Below are positions 20,502-27,869 of a stretch of DNA of 40,102 nt, piece by piece. How positions within the stretch are numbered: the first letter of the stretch is position 1; every line of letters begins with the position of its first letter. The notes beneath the pieces are model-generated. The model did no database searches. It was not told where the DNA came from and saw only the letters and a program-made list of their open reading frames with translations. Made by a program: the position numbers and the translations under genes. Source of the stretch: Owenweeksia hongkongensis DSM 17368 (GTDB lineage: Bacteria; Bacteroidota; Bacteroidia; Flavobacteriales; Schleiferiaceae). The stretch is from NCBI GenBank assembly GCA_945865885.1, contig CAMBEZ010000016.1, positions 1 to 40,102 of the forward strand. The letters are read 5' to 3'.

Positions 20502-20528
20502 TTTCGCAGGATACAAAGGTGATGAGTG

Positions 20529-22613
20529 ATGTCTGAGGAACTCAACCAGAGTGAAGAAACTACCCCTGAGGCGGTAGTAAATACGGAAGCAGCTGCAGAG
20601 GTTGCTCCCGTTGCAGCAGAAGCTTCTGCAACTGAAGAAGTTGCAGAAGAAGCTCCTGAGGTAGAAGAAGTTGCAGCAGAAGCCCATGAGGCAGAAGAAG
20701 TTGCAGCAGAAGCCCATGAAGTAGAAGAAGTTGCAGCAGAAACGCCTGCTCCCGTTGCGGAAGTAGAAGTTGTTGCAGAAGCCTCCGCGTCGGTTTCCGC
20801 AGTGGAAATGGACGAAGATGAGGGCGAATTGGACTTGACCGTTGTTGAGGAAGAAGAGGCTTTTGACTGGGACAAGCACGAATCATCAAGCAAGCACGAT
20901 GAGGCTTACTTGGAAATGGAGAAACGCTACGAGGCGACTTTAACGACTTCTGTCGAGCACCAAGTGGTGAGTGGCGTGGTCGTCAATAAGTCCGATCGAG
21001 ACGTGATCATCGATATTGGATCCAAGTCCGAGGGCGTGGTCTCCATGAACGAGTTCCGCTACAACCCCGATTTGAAGGTTGGAGATTTGGTTGAGGTATT
21101 GGTAGACAAGCAGGAAGACAAGTTGGGTCAATTGGTGCTTTCGCACCGCAAAGCCCGCTCCATCAAGGCTTGGGACCGCGTCAACGATGCATTCTTGAAC
21201 GAAGAGGTGGTGCAGGGCTACGTGAAGTGCCGCACCAAAGGCGGTATGATCGTGGACGTATTCGGATTGGAGGCCTTCTTGCCCGGTTCGCAGATTGACG
21301 TCAAGCCTATTCGCGACTACGACATCTTCGTGGACAAGACTATGGAGTTCAAGATTGTCAAAATCAACCAAGAGTTCAAGAACGTGGTGGTTTCGCACAA
21401 GGCGCTCATCGAAGCCGACTTGGAAGAACAAAAGCGCAAGATCATTGGTCAGCTGGAAAAAGGACAAGTTCTGGAAGGCGTGGTCAAGAACATCACCAGC
21501 TACGGTGTATTCATCGATTTGGGCGGCGTAGACGGATTGGTGCACATCACGGACCTCTCTTGGAGCCGTATCTCGCACCCAAGCGAAGTGGTAGAACTGG
21601 ATCAGCGTTTGAACGTGGTTATCCTCGATTTCGACGAAGCCAAGACGCGCATCCAACTGGGCTTGAAGCAATTGTTCCCGCATCCGTGGGAAGCTTTGAC
21701 CACCCAAATCAACGAGGGCGACCGCGTGAAAGGTAAAGTAGTGGTTTTGGCCGACTACGGTGCTTTCGTGGAAATCCAGCCGGGCGTAGAAGGTTTGGTT
21801 CACGTTTCCGAAATGAGTTGGGGTACGCACTTGCGCAGTGCTCAAGACTTCGTTAAGGTTGGCCAAGAAGTAGATACAGTGGTTTTGGGTATTGATCGTG
21901 AAGACCGCAAAATGTCTTTGGGCATTAAGCAGTTGACGCCAGACCCATGGGCTTCCATCACCACCAAGTACCCTTTAAATTCAATCCACAAAGGCACCGT
22001 TCGCAACTTCACCAATTTCGGAGTATTCTTGGAGTTGGAAGAAGGAATTGACGGTTTGGTTCACATTTCAGATTTGTCTTGGACGAAGAAGGTGAAGCAC
22101 CCAAGTGAATTCACTTCTGTGGGAGCTATCATGGAAGTCAAGGTTTTGGACATCGACGAGTCAAACCGTCGTTTGAGCTTGGGCCACAAGCAAACCTCCG
22201 AAAATCCTTGGGACAATTACGAGGGAGTATTTGAAGTTGGAACCTTGCATACGGGCAAAGTTTCCGAGGCCGTAGATAAAGGCTTTAACGTATTGTTTGA
22301 GACGTTTGGTGTTGAAGGTTTCTGCCCTTCGCGCCACGCCACCAAAGAGGACGGATCCAGCTTTACAGTTGGTGATGTCTTGGAATTCAAAGTATTGGAA
22401 TTCAATCGCGACTCACGTCGCATTTTGGTGAGTCATGCACAAACGCACAAGGAAATGCCCGCTGAAGAAAAGTCTTCTGGTGGATCCAAAGGCAAAAAGA
22501 GCAATTCCGGCAACAGCGGAATCAACGAAGTAAATGCTGCTGTTGAAAAGACCACCTTAGGTGATTTGGATGCTTTGTTGCGCTTGAAAGATCAGATGGA
22601 CAACAACGCGTAA
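20529..22613 (+). CDS. rpsA: 30S ribosomal protein S1 with acidic repeat N-terminus
   Basis: The 694-residue protein binds mRNA and helps its loading onto the 30S subunit. Residues 1-135 are a low-complexity acidic extension in which the ten-residue unit EVAAEAHEVE recurs about four times (37-76). Six S1 domains follow at about 144-208, 226-292, 312-382, 397-468, 485-555 and 570-640, then a Gly/Ser/Lys-rich linker and a C-terminal helix. I chose the ATG at 20529 (MSEELNQ), nine bases after AAAGG (20515-20519); GTG at 20526 is possible. A tiny overlapping frame ATG-AGT-GAT-GTC-TGA begins at 20522. Confidence 0.96.
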   Translation: MSEELNQSEETTPEAVVNTEAAAEVAPVAAEASATEEVAEEAPEVEEVAAEAHEAEEVAAEAHEVEEVAAETPAPVAEVEVVAEASASVSAVEMDEDEGELDLTVVEEEEAFDWDKHESSSKHDEAYLEMEKRYEATLTTSVEHQVVSGVVVNKSDRDVIIDIGSKSEGVVSMNEFRYNPDLKVGDLVEVLVDKQEDKLGQLVLSHRKARSIKAWDRVNDAFLNEEVVQGYVKCRTKGGMIVDVFGLEAFLPGSQIDVKPIRDYDIFVDKTMEFKIVKINQEFKNVVVSHKALIEADLEEQKRKIIGQLEKGQVLEGVVKNITSYGVFIDLGGVDGLVHITDLSWSRISHPSEVVELDQRLNVVILDFDEAKTRIQLGLKQLFPHPWEALTTQINEGDRVKGKVVVLADYGAFVEIQPGVEGLVHVSEMSWGTHLRSAQDFVKVGQEVDTVVLGIDREDRKMSLGIKQLTPDPWASITTKYPLNSIHKGTVRNFTNFGVFLELEEGIDGLVHISDLSWTKKVKHPSEFTSVGAIMEVKVLDIDESNRRLSLGHKQTSENPWDNYEGVFEVGTLHTGKVSEAVDKGFNVLFETFGVEGFCPSRHATKEDGSSFTVGDVLEFKVLEFNRDSRRILVSHAQTHKEMPAEEKSSGGSKGKKSNSGNSGINEVNAAVEKTTLGDLDALLRLKDQMDNNA
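20637..20756 (+). repeat. 30-base tandem coding repeat in rpsA
   Basis: Four consecutive 30-base units code for EVAEEAPEVE, EVAAEAHEAE, EVAAEAHEVE and EVAAETPAPV. The second and third units are nearly identical in DNA. The length is a multiple of three, so gain or loss of units keeps the frame, and this is a site where copy number could vary between strains. Confidence 0.85.
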
Positions 22614-22635
22614 GCGAAGAATAGTTCGAACGATC

Positions 22636-22671
22636 AAGGGCCGTCTCGTATGAGGCGGCCCTTTTGTTTTT
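22636..22671 (+). terminator. Intrinsic terminator after rpsA
   Basis: AAGGGCCGTCTC (22636-22647) pairs with GAGGCGGCCCTT (22652-22663) around the loop GTAT, with one T-G wobble, and leads into a T-rich tract interrupted by a single G. It is a typical strong rho-independent terminator and closely resembles the one at 24671-24702. Confidence 0.9.
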
Positions 22672-22680
22672 GAATCGGTT

Positions 22681-22741
22681 TAATTTTGCGGCGCGCAGTG
22701 CAGAGCACTGTATGAAGGCCTTTGGTGCCGTTGTATCTTTA
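22681..22741 (+). promoter_or_regulatory. Candidate promoter region of the NIF3 gene
   Basis: TAATTTTG (22681-22688) matches the -7 consensus TAnnTTTG but has no TTG element at the right distance. A second, weaker box, TATCTTTA (22734-22741), ends four bases before the ATG at 22746, the spacing seen for several other genes here. Between them is a perfect six-base-pair hairpin CAGTGC-AGA-GCACTG (22696-22710) of unknown meaning. Which box is used cannot be told from sequence. Confidence 0.4.
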
Positions 22742-22745
22742 GGAA

Positions 22746-23852
22746 ATGGAATACACGGCTACGGTTGGCGGATTGGCTGATTTTTTGAACGATTGGGCCC
22801 CTATTGGTTTGGCCGAATCATACGATAATGTTGGGTTGCTGGTGGGGCGCAGAGAATGGCCCGTAGAACGCGTATTGGTGGCATTGGACATTACCGAGGC
22901 CGTTGTGGAAGAGGCGGTTCAGTATGGTTTTCAGGCGGTCGTGGCACACCACCCCGTAATTTTTAACGGACTCAAAAAGTTAGTGGGACAGTCGGACTCG
23001 GTTCGGGCTGTTGAGCGTGCCATTCAGTCCAGGATAGCCTTACTAGCGGCCCACACCAACCTGGATGCTGTTGCCGATGGAGTGAGTGTGCACTTGGCCC
23101 ACAAATTAGGTCTTGAAGATATTCGCATTTTGGACCCCCGAGCGCATCAGCTCTTGAATTTAACGGTTTTTGTCCCCGGAGAAGCATTAGAAGCAGTGCG
23201 CGAAGCGGTGTTTGCCGCGGGCGCCGGAAAGGTGGGCAATTACGATCGATGTGGTTTTACCACGCACGGAGTGGGGACGTTCCGGCCGTTGGAACGCGCG
23301 AACCCCGTGGTGGGGTCCATTGGTAAGGAGGAAAAGGTAGATGAGGTACGCATTGAATTTTTGGTGCCGACAACACGACGACTTGCCGTGGAGCAGGCCC
23401 TTTTTGAGGCCCATCCGTACGAGGTAGTGGCTCATTTTTGGCACGAACACCAAGGTCTTTTGGAAGACGTTGGGTTTGGCGCGGTGGGCTACTGGCCTGA
23501 GGGAAAGACTTGGAATGAGGCCGTTCAAACGGTAAAATCGTCCTTGGGCCTTTCGAGTATGCGGCACAGCGCCCCACCAGAAGGATTAGTCACGTGTGTT
23601 GCTGTTTGTGGAGGCTCCGGCAGTGACTTGTTCGAAGTTGCTCAACGTTCTGGAGCTCAGTTGTTTATAACGAGTGACGTCAAATACCATCGGTACTTTG
23701 ATGCCGATTCACGATGCGCATTGGTGGATGTTGGCCATGCCGAGAGCGAACAGCACACGGTTGAATTAATGATTGCCCGCATTAGCGAAAAATTCCGTAA
23801 TTTTGCGGTCCTTGGCGCGGAAACACGCACCAATCCTGTAACGACTTCATAA
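22746..23852 (+). CDS. NIF3-family dinuclear metal-centre protein
   Basis: A 368-residue member of the NIF3/YbgI family (in some databases GTP cyclohydrolase I type 2 homolog), hexameric proteins with a dinuclear metal site and no settled function. Metal-binding segments are AHHPVIF (67-73), HTNLD (103-107) and, at the C-terminus, DVGHAESEQHTVELM. The two NIF3 halves are separated by an inserted PII/CutA-like domain (about residues 130-240), which makes the protein longer than E. coli YbgI and is usual in Bacteroidota and Firmicutes. It precedes the coiled-coil gene by two bases; that pairing is frequent in Bacteroidota. Confidence 0.93.
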   Translation: MEYTATVGGLADFLNDWAPIGLAESYDNVGLLVGRREWPVERVLVALDITEAVVEEAVQYGFQAVVAHHPVIFNGLKKLVGQSDSVRAVERAIQSRIALLAAHTNLDAVADGVSVHLAHKLGLEDIRILDPRAHQLLNLTVFVPGEALEAVREAVFAAGAGKVGNYDRCGFTTHGVGTFRPLERANPVVGSIGKEEKVDEVRIEFLVPTTRRLAVEQALFEAHPYEVVAHFWHEHQGLLEDVGFGAVGYWPEGKTWNEAVQTVKSSLGLSSMRHSAPPEGLVTCVAVCGGSGSDLFEVAQRSGAQLFITSDVKYHRYFDADSRCALVDVGHAESEQHTVELMIARISEKFRNFAVLGAETRTNPVTTS

Positions 23853-23854
23853 CC

Positions 23855-24643
23855 ATGGCAAAGACCAAAGAAACTACGGCAGAAGAGAAGCTGCGCGCGT
23901 TGTACGACTTGCAGATCATTGATCGTCGAATCGATGAAATTCGCAGCCTTCGTGGGGAATTGCCCTTGGAAGTGCGTGATTTGGAGGATGATATTGCTGG
24001 AATGCAGACTCGTTTCGACAAAATGGGTCGTGAGATTAAAGAGTTAGAAGCAGAAATTAAAGGCAAGAAGGCGGGCATTAAAGAAGCTCAAGAGAAGATT
24101 TCAAAATATCAGGAGCAACAGAACAACGTGCGGAACAACCGTGAGTTTGATGCCATTGCGAAAGAAATTGAGTTCCAAGAGCTGGAAATTGTTTTAGCCA
24201 ACAAGAAAATCAAGGAGTTTGACGCCAAAATCACCCACAAAAAGGAGTTGATTGGTTCCGTTGAAGAGCGTCTCAACGAGCGCAAGAGTCACTTGGAGTT
24301 CAAGCAAAGTGAGTTGGACGGTATTCTCGCGGAGACCTCAAAGGAGGAAGCTGCTTTAGATGCCAAAAGCCAAGAGTTAGCAAAACAAATTGAAGAACGT
24401 TTGTACGTGGCCTACCGTCGGATTCGCACCAAGGTGAGTAATGGTTTGGCCGTAGTGAGCATAGAACGCGGCGCTTCTGCTGGTTCGTATTTCATGATTC
24501 CACCGCAGCGTCAGATGGAGATTGCCCAACGTAAGAAGATTGTTACGGACGAGCATTCCGGTCGCATTTTGGTGGATCCGGAATTGGCACGTCAAGAAGA
24601 AGAGAAAATGGCGCTAGTATTGGCTAGCTTGATTCAAGGTTAG
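23855..24643 (+). CDS. Coiled-coil DUF164-type protein with lost zinc ribbon
   Basis: A 262-residue protein: long helical coiled coil at about residues 8-185 (repeated Glu/Lys/Leu heptads, with the conserved NNVRNNREFDAIAKEIEF at 90-107), then a small C-terminal domain. That domain corresponds to the C4 zinc ribbon of the family, recognisable by MIPPQRQMEI and SGRILVDPEL, but the positions where the family has CxxC pairs read ASAGS (207-211) and DEHSG (232-236). The entire protein has no cysteine, so it cannot bind zinc in the usual way. The function of this family is poorly known. It is co-transcribed with the NIF3 gene. Confidence 0.88.
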   Translation: MAKTKETTAEEKLRALYDLQIIDRRIDEIRSLRGELPLEVRDLEDDIAGMQTRFDKMGREIKELEAEIKGKKAGIKEAQEKISKYQEQQNNVRNNREFDAIAKEIEFQELEIVLANKKIKEFDAKITHKKELIGSVEERLNERKSHLEFKQSELDGILAETSKEEAALDAKSQELAKQIEERLYVAYRRIRTKVSNGLAVVSIERGASAGSYFMIPPQRQMEIAQRKKIVTDEHSGRILVDPELARQEEEKMALVLASLIQG

Positions 24644-24670
24644 TTCCAAACAGAGGAATAGAACAAAAAT

Positions 24671-24707
24671 AAAAGGGCTGTCTCGTTGGAGGCAGCCCTT
24701 TTATTTT
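24671..24707. terminator. Bidirectional terminator between converging genes
   Basis: AAAAGGGCTGTCTC pairs with GAGGCAGCCCTTTT around a four-base loop, with one wobble pair, flanked by an A-rich run on the left and a T-rich run on the right. It therefore can end transcription both of the coiled-coil gene (+) and of the methyltransferase operon (-). The remaining bases to 24769 show nothing further. Confidence 0.88.
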
Positions 24708-24769
24708 TTAGCAACAGCAGCAGAACGAATAAAGAAGGGTTCTTTCGGAGCAAAGGGGCTTGCTGCAAA

Positions 24770-25537
24770 TTAAGCGACGGGCTTGCGGCAAATGTAGAGT
24801 GGCTCGCCCATCGGTAAGCGGTAGCGCTCAAAATCTTCCGGAGCGAGGTGCTGGTCCATGTTGATGCATTCAACGTCAAAACCGGCAGCCCTTAGGCGTT
24901 CCGGATAGTCTTGACCGTAGATTCGCACGTGGTCGTACTGCCCAAAACGACGTTCGCGTTCGGCGGGGTCTGTGATTGATGGGTCCTCATCCGTGGAAAT
25001 TTGGGTAGGGACAAAAGGCACCTGAAAGATACCCCAGCCGCCCGGTTTGAGTACCCGGTAGAGTTCTCGAAGGCATTGTGCGTCGTCGGTTACGTGTTCC
25101 AGAACGTGGTTGCAGAAGGCCACGTCGAACCGATTGTCTTCCAAAGGGATGTGGTGTAAATCAAAATGCAAATCCGCCAAGGGAGATTCGATGTCGCCGG
25201 TCAGGACGGTGAGGTTGCTCAAGCGTTTGAATCGGCCGTGAAAGCACTGTTCCGGGGCGATGTGAAGGACGTGTTGGGGACGTTCGAAAAAGTTGGTAAA
25301 TCGCTGCAAGTAAAGCCAGAGCAAACGGTGCCGCTCCAAGGAATTGGTACCGGGGGCCAATGCATTTTCGCGAATTTGGTTGCCGTATCCGTAGGGAAGG
25401 AACCGTCGATAAGAACGCCCGTCAATGGGGTCCGTAAATCGTTTGCCCGCCCACAGCACCGGGGCAACCCATTGAACCAAGTAGCTCAAACGGATGAGCC
25501 AGGGACGAGGTAGGTTTCGTAATGCCCAGCGTATCAT
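24770..25537 (-). CDS. SAM-dependent methyltransferase, class I (substrate unknown)
   Basis: The 255-residue protein has a class I methyltransferase core. Motif I is atypical, VLHIAPEQCF (about 89-98) instead of the glycine-rich loop, but this form recurs in a Bacteroidota family I recognise. The later part is standard: FDVAFCNHVLEHVTDD (about 138-153) and ELYRVLKPGGWGIFQVPF (about 158-175). The N-terminus (residues 1-60) is basic and partly hydrophobic. Its ATG overlaps the map stop (ATGA), so it is translated together with map. Substrate unknown; glycolipid or small-molecule methylation would be guesses. Confidence 0.85.
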   Translation of the reverse strand: MIRWALRNLPRPWLIRLSYLVQWVAPVLWAGKRFTDPIDGRSYRRFLPYGYGNQIRENALAPGTNSLERHRLLWLYLQRFTNFFERPQHVLHIAPEQCFHGRFKRLSNLTVLTGDIESPLADLHFDLHHIPLEDNRFDVAFCNHVLEHVTDDAQCLRELYRVLKPGGWGIFQVPFVPTQISTDEDPSITDPAERERRFGQYDHVRIYGQDYPERLRAAGFDVECINMDQHLAPEDFERYRLPMGEPLYICRKPVA

Positions 25538-26328
25538 GCAAAGAGGGGATCGTTTTTTGGGAGGCCCATTGCCTCGTAGATGTAGTCAAAAGTAGAGAGT
25601 ACAACAGGTCTTCCGTCCACCAAGGCTACATCGTGTTCAAAATGAGCGGATGGCTTCCGATCCCCAGTCACGATGCTCCAACCGTCTTTCAATTGGACCA
25701 CGCGGTGGGTGCCGCGGTTGATCATGGGTTCAATGGCCAAGACGAGTCCGTCCTGCAGGAGTTTACCGGTGCCGCGCTTTCCGTAGTTGGGGACCTGCGG
25801 TTCTTCGTGCAGTTCCCGGCCCAATCCGTGGCCAACCAATTCACGGACAACGCCGTAACCGTGCGATTCTGCGTGCTTTTGTATGGCATTTCCGATGTCG
25901 TTCACGCGGTTGCCTTGGCGCATTTTATCAATCCCGATGTATAAGCTTTCCTTGGTCACGCGCAGGAGTTTTCGGGTGTCTTCGCTGACTTCACCCACTT
26001 CAAAAGTGTAGGCATGGTCTCCGTAAAATCCGTTGAGAACAACCCCGCAATCCACGGAAACAATGTCACCTTCGGCAAAGGGCCGGTCCGACGGTATTCC
26101 GTGTACCACCATTTCGTTCAGGGACAAACAAAGGGTATTGGGGAAGCCGTACAATCCCTTAAATCCTGGAATTCCGCCGTTGTCGCGAATGAACTCTTCG
26201 GCCAATCGGTCCAAATGGAGCCCAGTAGCTCCGGGTTTGATTTCGGTGGCCAGCAGCCCCAGCGTTTTGGAAACCAGTTGCGCACTTTCGCGCATCAAGG
26301 CGATTTCGTCGGGTGATTTTAACTTCAC
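25534..26328 (-). CDS. map: Methionine aminopeptidase, type I
   Basis: The 264-residue enzyme removes the initiator methionine from new proteins. I choose GTG at 26328, which overlaps the gpmI stop in GTGA and gives MKLKSPDEIALMRES, the usual family start; a TTG at 26382 would extend it into gpmI. Metal ligands are Asp93, Asp104, His167, Glu200 and Glu231, exactly spaced as in E. coli MetAP, with His76 also conserved. In many Bacteroidota map lies between secY and infA; here it has moved to a glycolytic gene. Confidence 0.95.
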   Translation of the reverse strand: MKLKSPDEIALMRESAQLVSKTLGLLATEIKPGATGLHLDRLAEEFIRDNGGIPGFKGLYGFPNTLCLSLNEMVVHGIPSDRPFAEGDIVSVDCGVVLNGFYGDHAYTFEVGEVSEDTRKLLRVTKESLYIGIDKMRQGNRVNDIGNAIQKHAESHGYGVVRELVGHGLGRELHEEPQVPNYGKRGTGKLLQDGLVLAIEPMINRGTHRVVQLKDGWSIVTGDRKPSAHFEHDVALVDGRPVVLSTFDYIYEAMGLPKNDPLFA

Positions 26329-27854
26329 GGATGCAGTAAATTTTGGCCCGTCATGGATGCGGGCTGCGCTAGGTTTAACCAACGCAATACGGTGGGGGCA
26401 ATATCTCCCAAGACTCCATTATTTAAGCGCATGTCCGCTGTTTCCGGTCCAACTGCAAAGAAGGGAACCGGCTGGGTGGTGTGTGCGGTATTGGGCGTGC
26501 CGTCCGAATTGCGCATGCAGTCTGCGTTTCCGTGATCCGCGATGATGAAGAAGGTGTAGTTCTGGGGCAAACCCGCTGAAACAACGGCTTGAGCGCACGA
26601 GTCTACCGTTTCTACCGCACGAATTGCGGCCGGTAAATCACCGGTGTGGCCCACCATGTCTGGATTGGCAAAATTGAGGCAAACAAAATCTACTTCACCT
26701 GCTTGAAGTACAGGAATCAGCGCGTCTCGTAGATCCGGGGCACTCATTTCCGGCTGCAAATCGTAGGTAGCGACCTTGGGAGAGGGGCACATAATGCGTT
26801 CCTCTCCGGGAAAGGGTTCCTCTTGACCGCCGGAAAAAAAGAAGGTAACGTGGGGGTACTTCTCGGTTTCCGCTATGCGCAACTGGCGCTTTCCGTGTTG
26901 CGATAAAACCTCGCCCAAGGTCTCGCGAAGATCCTCTTTGTCAAATAGCACATCCACGCCGCGGAAAGACGCATCGTAGCGCGTCATGGTGGTGAAATGA
27001 AGTCGGAGTGGGGCGGTGTTGTGTTCGTGAAAGGCTTGCTGAGAGAGCATTTGAGTGATCTCGCGACCTCGGTCGGTACGGAAGTTAAAGACCAAAACAG
27101 CGTCGTCTTCCTGGATCATTCCAATGGGTTTACCAGCATCGTCCACGCAGACCAACGGCTCCAAAAATTCATCCGTCACGCCCGCCGCGTAAGCATCGGT
27201 CAGGGCCTGCAGGACATCGGTACACGGGGTGCCCGCGCCGTTCACCAAAGCGCGGTACGCTTTGGATACACGCTCCCATCGGTTGTCTCGGTCCATGGCG
27301 AAATACCGCCCTGTTACGGTGGCCAATTGGGCGCCTGTTTCAGCGCAAACCTTCAGGAGATCCTTTAAAAAGCCATGTCCACTTTTGGGATCCGTGTCGC
27401 GTCCGTCGGTAAAGGCGTGAACAAATACATGCTCGATCCCCGCAGCACGAGCCAGCCGGAGCAACGCATAAAGGTGTTCGGCGTGGCTGTGCACGCCTCC
27501 GTTGGAGACGAGCCCCATGAGGTGCAGCGGTTTGTTACCTGATTTGCAGTAGTCCACCGTTCGCAACCAAGGGGCATTTTCGGCCAAGGAACCGTCTTGT
27601 GCGGCCAACGAAATTTTGACCAAATCCTGGTAGACCACTCGGCCAGCACCCAAATTCGTGTGCCCAACTTCGGAGTTGCCCATTTGCCCTTCCGGCAGTC
27701 CAACGGCCAAGCCGCTTGCTTCCAATTGGGCGTGCGGGTAGTTTCCAAGCAAGCCATCCATGAAGGGCGTGTGGGCCAAATCAACGGCCGATACAGCCTT
27801 GTCTTTGGCAATGCCCCAACCGTCCAGGATCATCAAAACCGCCTTGCGTTTCAT
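26325..27854 (-). CDS. gpmI: Phosphoglycerate mutase, 2,3-bisphosphoglycerate-independent
   Basis: A 509-residue alkaline-phosphatase-superfamily enzyme that interconverts 3- and 2-phosphoglycerate using two manganese ions. The phosphatase domain has MILDGWG (8-14) with a metal-binding Asp11 and the phosphorylated Ser61 in QMGNSEVGHTNLGAG; HVFVHAFTDGRDTDPKSG marks the mutase domain, and PDMVGHTGD and IIADHGNAD complete the metal sites. Length is normal. The ATG is preceded at four bases by a TACCTTTG box, and pepE ends 15 bases upstream. Confidence 0.97.
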   Translation of the reverse strand: MKRKAVLMILDGWGIAKDKAVSAVDLAHTPFMDGLLGNYPHAQLEASGLAVGLPEGQMGNSEVGHTNLGAGRVVYQDLVKISLAAQDGSLAENAPWLRTVDYCKSGNKPLHLMGLVSNGGVHSHAEHLYALLRLARAAGIEHVFVHAFTDGRDTDPKSGHGFLKDLLKVCAETGAQLATVTGRYFAMDRDNRWERVSKAYRALVNGAGTPCTDVLQALTDAYAAGVTDEFLEPLVCVDDAGKPIGMIQEDDAVLVFNFRTDRGREITQMLSQQAFHEHNTAPLRLHFTTMTRYDASFRGVDVLFDKEDLRETLGEVLSQHGKRQLRIAETEKYPHVTFFFSGGQEEPFPGEERIMCPSPKVATYDLQPEMSAPDLRDALIPVLQAGEVDFVCLNFANPDMVGHTGDLPAAIRAVETVDSCAQAVVSAGLPQNYTFFIIADHGNADCMRNSDGTPNTAHTTQPVPFFAVGPETADMRLNNGVLGDIAPTVLRWLNLAQPASMTGQNLLHP

Positions 27855-27858
27855 GGAG

Positions 27859-27866
27859 CAAAGGTA
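27859..27866 (-). promoter_or_regulatory. -7 promoter box TACCTTTG before gpmI
   Basis: On the - strand TACCTTTG is followed by CTCC and the gpmI ATG. It exactly matches the Bacteroidota consensus TAnnTTTG, so transcripts would start at or very near the start codon. The box lies between the pepE stop and gpmI, which argues that gpmI has its own promoter. No clear -33 element was found. Confidence 0.6.
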
Positions 27867-27869
27867 CGC

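Noticed and set aside
20637-20756. CRISPR-like repeats
   Set aside because: The units are 30 bases and contiguous without spacers, in frame, and code for a protein repeat in S1.
24703-24769. A small gene or RNA between the bidirectional terminator and the methyltransferase
   Set aside because: No start codon with a sensible frame, no hairpin and no promoter box were found.
26329-26382. Longer map start at TTG 26382
   Set aside because: It would overlap gpmI by 58 bases; the GTG at 26328 gives the family start and a GTGA junction.
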